Below are positions 7,710 through 14,497 of a DNA stretch of 23,286 nt, one piece after another; positions within the stretch are counted from its first letter, which is position 1; every line of letters begins with the position of its first letter. The notes beneath the pieces are model-generated. The model did no database searches and had not been told where the DNA came from. It saw only the letters and a list, made by a program, of their open reading frames with translations. Where the stretch lies: contig CAYYWV010000038.1 of NCBI GenBank assembly GCA_964475385.1, positions 1 through 23,286 on the forward strand. The letters run 5' to 3'. Both the position numbers and the translations under genes were made by a program. Source of the stretch: CAYYWV01 sp964475385 (GTDB taxonomy: Bacteria > Pseudomonadota > Alphaproteobacteria > JAAXGF01).

Positions 7710-8456
7710 CTACCCCTCGCCGCCGCCCGCCGGCGGCTTGCGTTCGACGGCGACGAGAAGGCCGTGAAGAATGGCGAGCGGCGGCGGCGGGCAGCCGGGT
7801 ACGACGACGTCGACGGGCAACATCTCGCCCACCCCGCCGGCGCAGGCGAAGCTCGGTCCGAAGACCCCGCCCGTGAGCGCGCAGGCCCCGATGGCGACGA
7901 CCCGCTTGGGCTCGGGCATCGCGTCGTAAGCCTTTCGAAGCGGCAGCCGCATGGCGTCGGTGAGCGGGCCTGCGACCAGAAGGATATCGGCGGCGCGCGG
8001 CGTCGGGGTCATGAAGAACCCGAGCCGATGGATGTTGTAGTACGGGTTGTTGAGGTGGCGGGCCTCGCTCATGCAAGCGCCGCACGCGCCGGCGTCGAGG
8101 AAACGGATGTGGAGCGAGCGGCCGAACGCCCGCCCGAGGCGCTCTCGCGCGGCCTCAACGCGCTCCGTTTCCGACGCCCACTCGTAGTCCTGCGCCCACC
8201 GGATGACGGCGGGCGCGTCGTCGCGCGCGCAACGATAGCAGTGAACGCAGCGCGCCAAGTCCACCGCGGCCCCGTCCGCCGTTTCGGCGATCGCCCCCGT
8301 CGGGCAAAGCGCGGCCAGCCGCGCCGCCGCGTCGCGGTCTCCAAGCGGCGTGTCCATGGGCCGCCCGGGGCTCACCCCTTCGCGCGTCTCGGGCGATGCC
8401 GGATAGCGCGTGCTCTGAATCCCGGTGCGCAGACCTTTGAGAACCCACTTCGTCAT
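7710..8456 (-). CDS. hyfI: HyfI/NuoB-like iron-sulfur small subunit fused to a half-ferredoxin domain
   Basis: This 248-residue protein joins two modules. Residues 1-80 begin MTKWVLKGLRTGIQSTRYP, like the start of HyfH/HycF ferredoxin subunits, and carry CPTGAI (C51) and CVHCYRC (C70, C73, C76), enough ligands for one [4Fe-4S] cluster. Residues 115-240 form the NuoB/[NiFe]-hydrogenase small-subunit domain, with GACGACM (C125, C128), AIGACALTGG (C192) and VPGCPPPP (C222): the complete ligand set of the proximal (N2-type) cluster. The ATG at 8456 overlaps the hyfG stop as ATGA, so translation is coupled. The subunit should pass electrons from a soluble donor towards the HyfG interface. The fusion merges functions that E. 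coli encodes separately as hyfH and hyfI. Confidence 0.88.
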   Translation of the reverse strand: MTKWVLKGLRTGIQSTRYPASPETREGVSPGRPMDTPLGDRDAAARLAALCPTGAIAETADGAAVDLARCVHCYRCARDDAPAVIRWAQDYEWASETERVEAARERLGRAFGRSLHIRFLDAGACGACMSEARHLNNPYYNIHRLGFFMTPTPRAADILLVAGPLTDAMRLPLRKAYDAMPEPKRVVAIGACALTGGVFGPSFACAGGVGEMLPVDVVVPGCPPPPLAILHGLLVAVERKPPAGGGEG

Positions 8457-10042
8457 CGGTCGCACTCGGCGTTGGAGAGCCCGAAGCTCGCCATGATGAT
8501 CGGGAAGTCCTGGAAGGCGAAGTTCTCGGCCGCAAGGTGGAAGCCGTGCCAGTTGGCGAAGGACGGCGGGCTCAGCCGGTAGCGCGCAATCCGTCCGTTC
8601 TCGTCGAGGCGCAGCCAATGGAAGGCTGCGCCGAGGGGGGCCTCGACGGCGCCGAGCGCGACGCCCGCTCCGGGCGCGAGCGGGGCCAGGACCGGGCCGT
8701 CGGGCAACGCCGCCGCCGCTTCGATCAGGGCCGCCGACTGGGCCGCCTCCCGGAACAGGACTCGCAGACGGGCGTAGCCGTCGCCCTCCTCTTCGATCGG
8801 AACGGCGAAATCGAAAGCGTCGTAGGCCGCATAAGGGGCCGCCCTTCTGAGATCCCAAGGCAGGCCCGAGGCCCGCGCGATCGGGCCGACGAGCCCGTAG
8901 TCGGCGGCGTCGCGCCGGGTCACGATCCCGACTTCCTCGAGCCGGTCGAGAAAGCTCGAGGCGTACTCGAGCATGCGCCCAAGCTCCGCGAGCCGCGCGG
9001 CCAAGGCCCGGGTTCCATCGACCAGCCGCCGGCAGTCGGCGTCGGAAAGATCGCGCGCGAGCCCGCCCGGGCGGACCAGGCCGAACAGGTAGCGATGGCC
9101 GAGGACCGCTCCGCTCAGGCGCAAGAAATCCTCCTCGATGAGCGCGGCCTGGCTCGCCGCCACCACGAGCGCGGTCGATTCGCACACCCCCTTGATGGCC
9201 GCCGCGTGATGGCGCAGCCGTTCGAGCTCGGCGAAAAGCGCGCGAAGCGCCCGCGCGCGCGGCGGCGGTGTGAGGCCCGCGATCGTCTCGACCGCTTGGC
9301 AGAACGCAAGCCCGTGCGCAAACGCCGAGGCGCCCGAGAACCGCTCGGCGAGAAGCAGGGCGTCGTCCACCGTCTGGCCTTCGGCGATCTTCTCGACCCC
9401 TCGGTACTTGTAGAAAAAGCGCGGGATCGCGGCGATCACGTCCTCGCCCACGGTCTCGAGAAGAAAATGCGCCGATTCGGCGAAGTCGGAAAACACCGGG
9501 CCGACCGGCATCGCGAAGGCGCCCGTGGCCTCGACCACCTTGGGCGGCTCCCAGGCGATGTCCTCGCGGGGCAGGATGCGCTTTCGCCCGTCGAACGCCT
9601 TGCGCATCGGGTTGGCGCCTTCGGGCCAGTCCTCGTGAAGGACGAACTCGCCGAGCCTCGGGTGGCCCTCGAAAACGAGTCCGAACAGGTCTTCGGCCTC
9701 GCGTTCGTGCCAGTCGGCGGCGTGCACCTGCTCGCTGATCGAAGGGACGCGCCGGTCCTCGATCGCTTGCGTCACCGTCACGATCGCCCACACGCCGCCC
9801 TCGGGCTCGTAGAACACGTAAGAGAGCGCCCAGAGCGCGGCGTCGGTCTCCTCGACCACGAGGGTCGCGAAGCAAAAGCCCTCTTCCTTGAAGAGCCAGC
9901 GGCAAAGCGGGCGCAGTTTCTCGGCCGGGCAGGCGATCTCGAAACGCCGACCGTCGTCGGAAGCGCGGACCCGAAGCCCTTCGCGCAGGGCGGCGGGAAG
10001 CCGCGCCGCAAGCGCCGGCCGGCCGGGCGCGCGGCCGCTCAC
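8453..10042 (-). CDS. hyfG: HyfG-like NuoC/NuoD fusion large subunit lacking the [NiFe] ligands
   Basis: This 529-residue protein starts at GTG 10042, overlapping the hyfF stop (GTGA). Residues 1-150 are NuoC-like, with WHEREAEDLFGLVFEGHPRL. The rest is the hydrogenase-large-subunit/NuoD domain, with GPVFSDFAESAHFLLETVGE and RFFYKYRGVEKIAEG. In hydrogenases an N-terminal RxCGxC and a C-terminal DPCxxC bind Ni and Fe. Here the first reads RFSGASAFAH (Ser236, Ser239) and the second ASFGLSNAECDR (Ser523, Glu526). All four metal cysteines are gone, so H2 chemistry is not expected. The protein ends right after this motif, with no cleavable maturation tail, and no hyp maturation genes are nearby. 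It probably forms the NuoD-like junction between the iron-sulfur subunit and the membrane arm. Group name: Ehr-like. Confidence 0.9.
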   Translation of the reverse strand: MSGRAPGRPALAARLPAALREGLRVRASDDGRRFEIACPAEKLRPLCRWLFKEEGFCFATLVVEETDAALWALSYVFYEPEGGVWAIVTVTQAIEDRRVPSISEQVHAADWHEREAEDLFGLVFEGHPRLGEFVLHEDWPEGANPMRKAFDGRKRILPREDIAWEPPKVVEATGAFAMPVGPVFSDFAESAHFLLETVGEDVIAAIPRFFYKYRGVEKIAEGQTVDDALLLAERFSGASAFAHGLAFCQAVETIAGLTPPPRARALRALFAELERLRHHAAAIKGVCESTALVVAASQAALIEEDFLRLSGAVLGHRYLFGLVRPGGLARDLSDADCRRLVDGTRALAARLAELGRMLEYASSFLDRLEEVGIVTRRDAADYGLVGPIARASGLPWDLRRAAPYAAYDAFDFAVPIEEEGDGYARLRVLFREAAQSAALIEAAAALPDGPVLAPLAPGAGVALGAVEAPLGAAFHWLRLDENGRIARYRLSPPSFANWHGFHLAAENFAFQDFPIIMASFGLSNAECDR

Positions 10043-11484
10043 GGTCCCCCTCCAAGCGCCGCGGCCGCGGCCGCAAGGAGCCGATGGAGGCCGGTTGGCA
10101 GATAGACCCCGAGCACCAGCACCGGCAAGGCCGCGAGCGCGAGCGCGCCGAGGCAGGAAGCCGGCAACGCCGCCGCCACGGGCGCGTCCCCGCCGCCGGG
10201 GCCGAAGACCATGCGGCCGACGTGCCGCATCATGGCGCAGAAGGCGACCGCGACGAACAGCGCGAGAAGGCCGACGACGAGGTATTGGCCCGCGCCGAGG
10301 CCGGACTTGAAGATCGCGAACTCGCTCATGAAGACGGCGAACGGCGGCGCGCCCGCAATCGCGAGGCCGCCGAGCAAAAGCGCGCCGGCGGCCGCGGGCG
10401 CGGTCCGCGCGAGCCCCTGGATGCGGGCGATCTCCTGGGTTCCGGCCGCCAGCAGGATCGCGCCCGCGGCATAGAAGCTGAGCGACTTGGCGAGCGCGTG
10501 GGTCGTGATCTGGAAGGCGGCCCCGAAATGCGCCGGCCCGCCGAGGCCGGCGGCGACCATGACGATCCCCATGTGCTCGATGGTCGAGAAGGCGAACATC
10601 CGCTTGTAGTCGCGGACATAGACCAGCAGCAGCGCCGCCGCGCCGACCGAAATCAGTCCGAAAACGAGAAACCAAGCGCGCGCCTGGCCGTCGCCCGCGG
10701 CCTCCATGACCGGAAGGAGGCGGAGCACGGCGTAAAGCGCGGTCGTGGTCTCGACCCCCGACAGAAGCGCGCAGACCGGCGCCGGCGCTTGGCTGTGGGC
10801 GTCGGGCAGCCAGGTGTGCATGGGCGCAAGCCCGGTTTTGGTTCCGAACCCGACCAGGACGAGCAGAAACCCCATCCACAGGACCGGCGCGGGCGTCCGC
10901 GGCGCGGCCGCGCGCAGGCCCTCCCAGGTGAACGCGCCGCCGCCCGCAAGCCGCATGCTCCAGTAAAGAAAGAGGATTCCGAGCAGAGCCATCACCGCGC
11001 CGAGCGTGGTCAGGACCACGTACTTCCAGGCGGCTTCGAGGGACTCGGCGGTGTCGTCGTGGGCGACCAGGAAGGCCGAGACCAGGGTGGTGAGAGCGAC
11101 GGCGATCCACACCAGCGCGAGGTTGGCGAGGATCGGGACCGCCAGCATCGACAAAAGAAACAGGTTGTAGAGCGGGTAGTAGGCCGGCCGCGCCGTATCG
11201 TCCGGCCCGTGGCGGGCGTGGAGATAGCCGCCCGAGAACAGAGCCGAAGTGAGCCCGACAAAGGCCACGAGCAGAAGGACAAGCGCCCCGAGCCCATCGC
11301 TGAACAACCACCCCCCGAACGCGCTCAGCGCGCCATTGCGGACGACCCGAACGGCGATGAGCGCCGCAAGCCCCGTCACCGCAAGGGCGCCGCCCAAAGT
11401 CACGGCCGCGGCCCACTTGCGGCCGCCGGCGAGCGACAGAGCGGCGGCGAGCGCGGGGACGAGAAGGACGGCGATCAGCTCCAT
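10039..11484 (-). CDS. hyfF: HyfF-like (NuoN/NuoM-type) antiporter-like membrane subunit
   Basis: This 481-residue polytopic protein of the NuoN/HyfF antiporter-like family starts at ATG 11484, four nt after the hyfE stop. Conserved elements are SLEAAWKYVVLTTLG (E150, K154), the TM7 lysine in GFGTKTGLAPMHTWLPDAHS (K216), AFSTIEHMGIVMV, the helix HALAKSLSFYAAGAI, and GAPPFAVFMSEFAIF. The TM5 position that normally carries a glutamate (pattern like xVELTTL) reads VWIAVALTTLVSAF, with alanine at residue 130; I checked this against the DNA (GTC GCT CTC). The other half-channel residues are intact. If the substitution is real, this subunit may pump differently or serve a structural or coupling role. 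It lies in the middle of the operon and overlaps hyfG by four bases. Confidence 0.9.
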   Translation of the reverse strand: MELIAVLLVPALAAALSLAGGRKWAAAVTLGGALAVTGLAALIAVRVVRNGALSAFGGWLFSDGLGALVLLLVAFVGLTSALFSGGYLHARHGPDDTARPAYYPLYNLFLLSMLAVPILANLALVWIAVALTTLVSAFLVAHDDTAESLEAAWKYVVLTTLGAVMALLGILFLYWSMRLAGGGAFTWEGLRAAAPRTPAPVLWMGFLLVLVGFGTKTGLAPMHTWLPDAHSQAPAPVCALLSGVETTTALYAVLRLLPVMEAAGDGQARAWFLVFGLISVGAAALLLVYVRDYKRMFAFSTIEHMGIVMVAAGLGGPAHFGAAFQITTHALAKSLSFYAAGAILLAAGTQEIARIQGLARTAPAAAGALLLGGLAIAGAPPFAVFMSEFAIFKSGLGAGQYLVVGLLALFVAVAFCAMMRHVGRMVFGPGGGDAPVAAALPASCLGALALAALPVLVLGVYLPTGLHRLLAAAAAALGGGP

Positions 11485-11488
11485 CCCC

Positions 11489-12166
11489 CTACCTCTCGCG
11501 CAAGACCGTGAGAAGCCCGACCGAGGTGCCGCCGACGCGCTCGTAGATGCGCCGGGTCAACAGGCCGATGACGAGCGCCGTCACCAGAACGTCGAACGCC
11601 ACCGCGAGCTCGGCGATCAACGGCAGATCGTGCGCGATCGAGATCGCGGCGAGAAAGCCGCCGTTCTCCATCCCGAGAAGGCCGATGAGCTGGGCCAGCG
11701 CCTCGCGCCTGACGGCGACCGCATACGCGCCCAGAAACAGCCCGGCGAGGCCGATGGGCAGGTTGATGTCGGTGAACGCGCCGGGCTCGGCTTCGGTCAC
11801 CGGAGCCATGATCGCGTAGGCCAGAAGCGTGAGCGCGGCGGCGATCAGGAGCGAGGTCGGAATGTTGAAGACCTGCGAGATCTCGCGCCGGCTGTAGAGC
11901 TCGCGCCTGAGGGTCCGGCGCAACAGCCACGGCGTCATGACCGCCTTGGTGAGAACGGTGATCGCCGCCACCGCGGCGAGATGACGGGAGCCGAGGCCGA
12001 AGCCGATCACCGCGGCCGACGCGGTGAGCAGGAGCGCCTGGACCACGAACCAGCGCAGACAGGCCGCCATCTGCCGGGTCGCGACGATCGCGAAGGCGGC
12101 GAGCAGAAAGAGCCCGCCCGTCATGGCGTTGATATGGACGAGATAGGGGCTCAGCGCGGCGTTCAT
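11489..12166 (-). CDS. hyfE: HyfE-like small membrane subunit (NuoK-related)
   Basis: This 225-residue protein consists almost wholly of hydrophobic helices and matches the HyfE family, whose C-terminal half is related to NuoK. Diagnostic stretches are RRELYSRREISQVFNIPTSL, LLGMENGGFLAAI (the NuoK-like glutamate in a membrane helix) and HDLPLIAELAVAFDVLVTAL (a second membrane glutamate). These acidic residues belong to the proton-path link between the HyfC/NuoH-like subunit and the antiporter-like subunits. The ATG at 12166 lies six nt after the hyfC stop, and its own stop is four nt before hyfF, as expected for a single transcript. The position between hyfC and hyfF is the usual one for HyfE. 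Confidence 0.88.
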   Translation of the reverse strand: MNAALSPYLVHINAMTGGLFLLAAFAIVATRQMAACLRWFVVQALLLTASAAVIGFGLGSRHLAAVAAITVLTKAVMTPWLLRRTLRRELYSRREISQVFNIPTSLLIAAALTLLAYAIMAPVTEAEPGAFTDINLPIGLAGLFLGAYAVAVRREALAQLIGLLGMENGGFLAAISIAHDLPLIAELAVAFDVLVTALVIGLLTRRIYERVGGTSVGLLTVLRER

Positions 12167-12172
12167 GGGCTC

Positions 12173-13123
12173 TCAGATCCCCGATGCGCTGGTCGCCAAG
12201 GCGACGACCGAGGTGACGAAGGCGGCCCCGAGAAACTCGGTGATGCGGAACAGGCGGAGCTTGGCGAGCGAGGACTCGATGACGACCAGCGCCAAGAGGA
12301 ACCCGAAGACCTTGGCGAGGACGAGCGGGATCGCGAGAAACACCTCGGCGGGGGCCATCGTCTCGGCGAGCCCCCAGGGCGTGACCAAAACGTTGAGGAA
12401 GATATTGGCGAGCACGAAGAACTTCATCGCGCCGGCCCATTTCATGAGCGCCGCGCCGCGGCCCGAGTACTCGAGCGCCTTCGACTTGTCGATCATGGCG
12501 AGCTCGAAATGGCCCGACGGGTTGTCGACCGGGATCCGCGCGTCCTCGGCGAGAATCAGCATCAAGAACGCGAGCATCGCGAGCACGTGCGAGGGCGCGA
12601 AGAAGTTGCTGAGCGGGCTCACCCAAACGGTCTGGACGATGTAGGGGATCGTCGAGCCCGCGACGAAGGAGACCGTGAAGAACACGATGATGAAGACCGG
12701 CTCGGCCAGGAAGCCGACCATGCGGGTGCGGCTCGCTCCCATGGCCCCGTAGGGGTTGCCCGAATCGACCGCGGCGAGCGCGACGAAGAATCCGCCGAGC
12801 GCGAGCACGAAACCGCCGCCGAGCATGTCGCCCATGAAGGCGAAGAACAGCGGATAGCGCGTGAGCACCGGGATCAGGAGCGTCACGAAGACCGGGGCCG
12901 CGAACGCTACATAAGGCGCCGCCCGGAACAGCCAGGTGGACTCGTTCGAGACCACCTCGTCCTTGTGCAAAAGCTTCCAGATATCGCGATAGGGTTGGAA
13001 GACGCTGGGGCCGCGCTTGGCCTGAACGATCTCCTTCAGGCGGTCGAGAACGCCCATGACGAGCGGCGAGAAGCCGACCACGACGGCGACCTGAAGAAGA
13101 TTGTAAAGGATCCGCTCTTCCAT
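12173..13123 (-). CDS. hyfC: HyfC-like membrane anchor subunit (NuoH-related)
   Basis: This 316-residue protein of the NuoH/HyfC family anchors the peripheral arm and forms the start of the ion path. I chose the ATG at 13123 (MEERILYNLLQVAVVVGFSP); an upstream in-frame extension of 19 residues is Arg/Gly-rich and lacks family character. Family motifs: GVLDRLKEIVQAKRGPSVFQ and PYRDIWKLLHKDE, matching the NuoH cytoplasmic loop, then GSTIPYIVQTVW, RIPVDNPSGHFELAMIDKSK and ALEYSGRGAALMKWA. In HyfC relatives I recall histidine-glutamate in the middle of the latter block (MIHEAM), whereas here it is MIDKSK. It is the first gene of the six-gene operon, and a promoter candidate lies about 100 nt upstream. 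Confidence 0.9.
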   Translation of the reverse strand: MEERILYNLLQVAVVVGFSPLVMGVLDRLKEIVQAKRGPSVFQPYRDIWKLLHKDEVVSNESTWLFRAAPYVAFAAPVFVTLLIPVLTRYPLFFAFMGDMLGGGFVLALGGFFVALAAVDSGNPYGAMGASRTRMVGFLAEPVFIIVFFTVSFVAGSTIPYIVQTVWVSPLSNFFAPSHVLAMLAFLMLILAEDARIPVDNPSGHFELAMIDKSKALEYSGRGAALMKWAGAMKFFVLANIFLNVLVTPWGLAETMAPAEVFLAIPLVLAKVFGFLLALVVIESSLAKLRLFRITEFLGAAFVTSVVALATSASGI

Positions 13124-13172
13124 GGGCTCAGCCCTGCCGTGCGAAGACCGGACTGCGGGAAGCCCGCGCCCG

Positions 13173-13189
13173 CCGAGCAAACGGCTCGG
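13173..13189. repeat. Inverted repeat in the hyf leader
   Basis: CCGAGC-AAACG-GCTCGG is a perfect 6-bp inverted repeat with a 5-base spacer. It lies between the predicted hyf transcription start and the hyfC ATG, so it could form a leader RNA hairpin or be a protein-binding site. Confidence 0.45.
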
Positions 13190-13221
13190 GGCGGCTTTGG
13201 GGGATAACGGGAAGCGCGAAC

Positions 13222-13249
13222 CCTATACGGCTCGGATCGTCCACGACAA
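13222..13249 (-). promoter_or_regulatory. Candidate promoter of the hyf-like operon
   Basis: On the minus strand TTGTCG (13249-13244) precedes TATAGG (13227-13222) with a 16-base spacer. It would give a leader of about 90 nt before hyfC. The spacing is slightly short, and alternative sigma factors cannot be excluded. Confidence 0.35.
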
Positions 13250-13286
13250 ACACCGCCTTTCCCGGCTGTTCTCCCACATCCCGATC

Positions 13287-13303
13287 GCGACCGAAACGGT
13301 CGC
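13287..13303. repeat. 17-bp perfect inverted repeat upstream of the hyf promoter candidate
   Basis: GCGACCGAAACGGTCGC pairs perfectly as a 7-bp stem around AAA. It lies about 40 bp upstream of the predicted -35 box of hyf, a typical place for an activator or repressor dimer. No regulator gene is adjacent. Chance occurrence is possible in GC-rich DNA. Confidence 0.4.
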
Positions 13304-13469
13304 CGACGAGGCAGGAGTCATCAGCCCGGAAGGGCGGTTTCGGTGAACTCCATCACCGGCCCGTATTCCTTTCGAGAGGGCCGGCAAGCAATACACAAAA
13401 TCGTCTGCCCTGGCAAGGAGGTCGGCGAACGGGGTGGGCTTCGCCGACGTTCGGGCGTTAGCGCCGCCA

Positions 13470-13500
13470 TTGACGCGTCGCCCTTCACCGCCTTTATAAC
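13470..13500 (+). promoter_or_regulatory. Candidate promoter of the FAH / ketopantoate-reductase-like pair
   Basis: TTGACG (13470-13475) is followed by TTTATAAC. Read as TTTATA (13493-13498) the spacer is 17 bases; read as TATAAC (13495-13500) it is 19. The region is locally AT-richer than its surroundings. The resulting leader would be about 140 nt. Confidence 0.45.
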
Positions 13501-13648
13501 TGTACAGAAATCGCGTCTTGTTTCGACCCAGCGGACAGGACGCCAAAAAAAGCGCCTCCCAGTATCCGGCGCGGCGTTCGGGGAATCGAGGTGGGCTCCA
13601 GCGGCCGCAACACAAGGCCCGGATAAACAAAGCAAACGGGAGGAACCC

Positions 13649-14443
13649 ATGGTCAAGCATTGGATACGGTTTGAACGATCCGGACGGGCGGGTTTCGGCC
13701 TTCTTCATGGCGAGACCATCGAGATTTACGATGGCGACATGTTCGGAACCCCGAAGGCGACGGGCGAGACCGTCGCGCTCGGTTCGGTCGCAATTCTGAC
13801 CCCGACAGAGCCCAGCAAGATGGTCGCGCTGTGGAACAATTTCCATGCGCTGGCGCAGAAGCTCAACCTGCCCGAACCCGAGGAGCCGCTTTACTTCTTG
13901 AAGGCCCCCAATGCGTTTCTAGCGAGCGAGCGAACCATTCGCCGCCCCGCTTCGTATGCGGGCAAGGTCGTCTATGAAGGCGAGCTCGGGATCGTCATCG
14001 GCAAGGTTTGCAAGAATGTTCCCGAAAGCGCGGCGGCGGACCATATCTTCGGCTACACCTGCATCAACGACGTCACGGCCGTCGAGCTGATCAACAAGGA
14101 CTCGACCTTCGCTCAATGGACGCGGGCGAAGAGCTTCGACACCTTCGGACCGTTCGGGCCAGTGGTCGCCGCCGGTCTTGATCCGACCGAACTGCGGATC
14201 AGGACGATCCTGAACGGCGAGGAACGGCAGAACTACCCCGTCAGCGATATGATCTTTCCACCCCAACGGCTTGTCAGCTTAATCTCGCGCGATATGACGC
14301 TCGTCCCGGGCGATATCATCGCCTGCGGAACGTCGCTTGGCGTCGGTTCGATGAAACAGCCGACCAACACGGTCGAGGTCGTCATCGAGGGAATTGGAAC
14401 GCTTCGCAACGTCTTCGAACAGAAGGAACAAGCGATCGCATGA
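13649..14443 (+). CDS. Fumarylacetoacetate hydrolase (FAH) family protein
   Basis: This 264-residue protein has the FAH fold used by metal-dependent hydrolases, decarboxylases and isomerases acting on acylpyruvates and ring-cleavage products. Core motifs: LYFLKAPNAFLAS, then VVYEGELGIVIGKVCKNVPE (metal-binding glutamates), YTCINDVTAVELINKD (metal-binding aspartate), FDTFGPFGPVV, and VPGDIIACGTSLGVGSM near the C-terminus. The ATG at 13649 is preceded by CGGGAGG at good spacing; the open frame extends about 100 codons upstream but without family similarity. It lies 54 nt before a ketopantoate-reductase-like gene on the same strand, and the two probably act in one catabolic route. The exact substrate cannot be read: fumarylpyruvate, 2-hydroxyhepta-2,4-diene-1,7-dioate or another acylpyruvate-type compound are all possible. 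Confidence 0.9.
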   Translation: MVKHWIRFERSGRAGFGLLHGETIEIYDGDMFGTPKATGETVALGSVAILTPTEPSKMVALWNNFHALAQKLNLPEPEEPLYFLKAPNAFLASERTIRRPASYAGKVVYEGELGIVIGKVCKNVPESAAADHIFGYTCINDVTAVELINKDSTFAQWTRAKSFDTFGPFGPVVAAGLDPTELRIRTILNGEERQNYPVSDMIFPPQRLVSLISRDMTLVPGDIIACGTSLGVGSMKQPTNTVEVVIEGIGTLRNVFEQKEQAIA

Positions 14444-14497
14444 CGCGAGCGCGGGAATGGACACAACTCCCTTCCATAGGGATGTAAGGAGGGAAAA

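Larger units (their letters stand above)
13124..13648. other. 525-base intergenic control region between divergent operons
   Basis: No convincing gene is present. Open frames here have no family resemblance, and the frame running into the FAH gene is only an upstream extension of it. The stretch contains a promoter candidate for hyf (minus), another for the FAH gene (plus), and two perfect inverted repeats (13173-13189 and 13287-13303). An 8-bp palindrome, CTGTACAG, lies just downstream of the plus-strand -10 box. The rest shows nothing I recognise. Confidence 0.7.

Noticed and set aside
5287..8085. Long minus-strand open frame (932 codons) overlapping hyfB in another frame
   Set aside because: The composition is Arg/Ala/Gly/Pro-rich with no motif, and the hyfB frame explains the region.
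5712..8582. Very long plus-strand open frame (956 codons) antisense to hyfB and hyfI
   Set aside because: The product is an Arg/Gly/Glu/His-rich low-complexity string with no domain, while the minus strand encodes clear HyfB and HyfI motifs. It is a GC-rich shadow.
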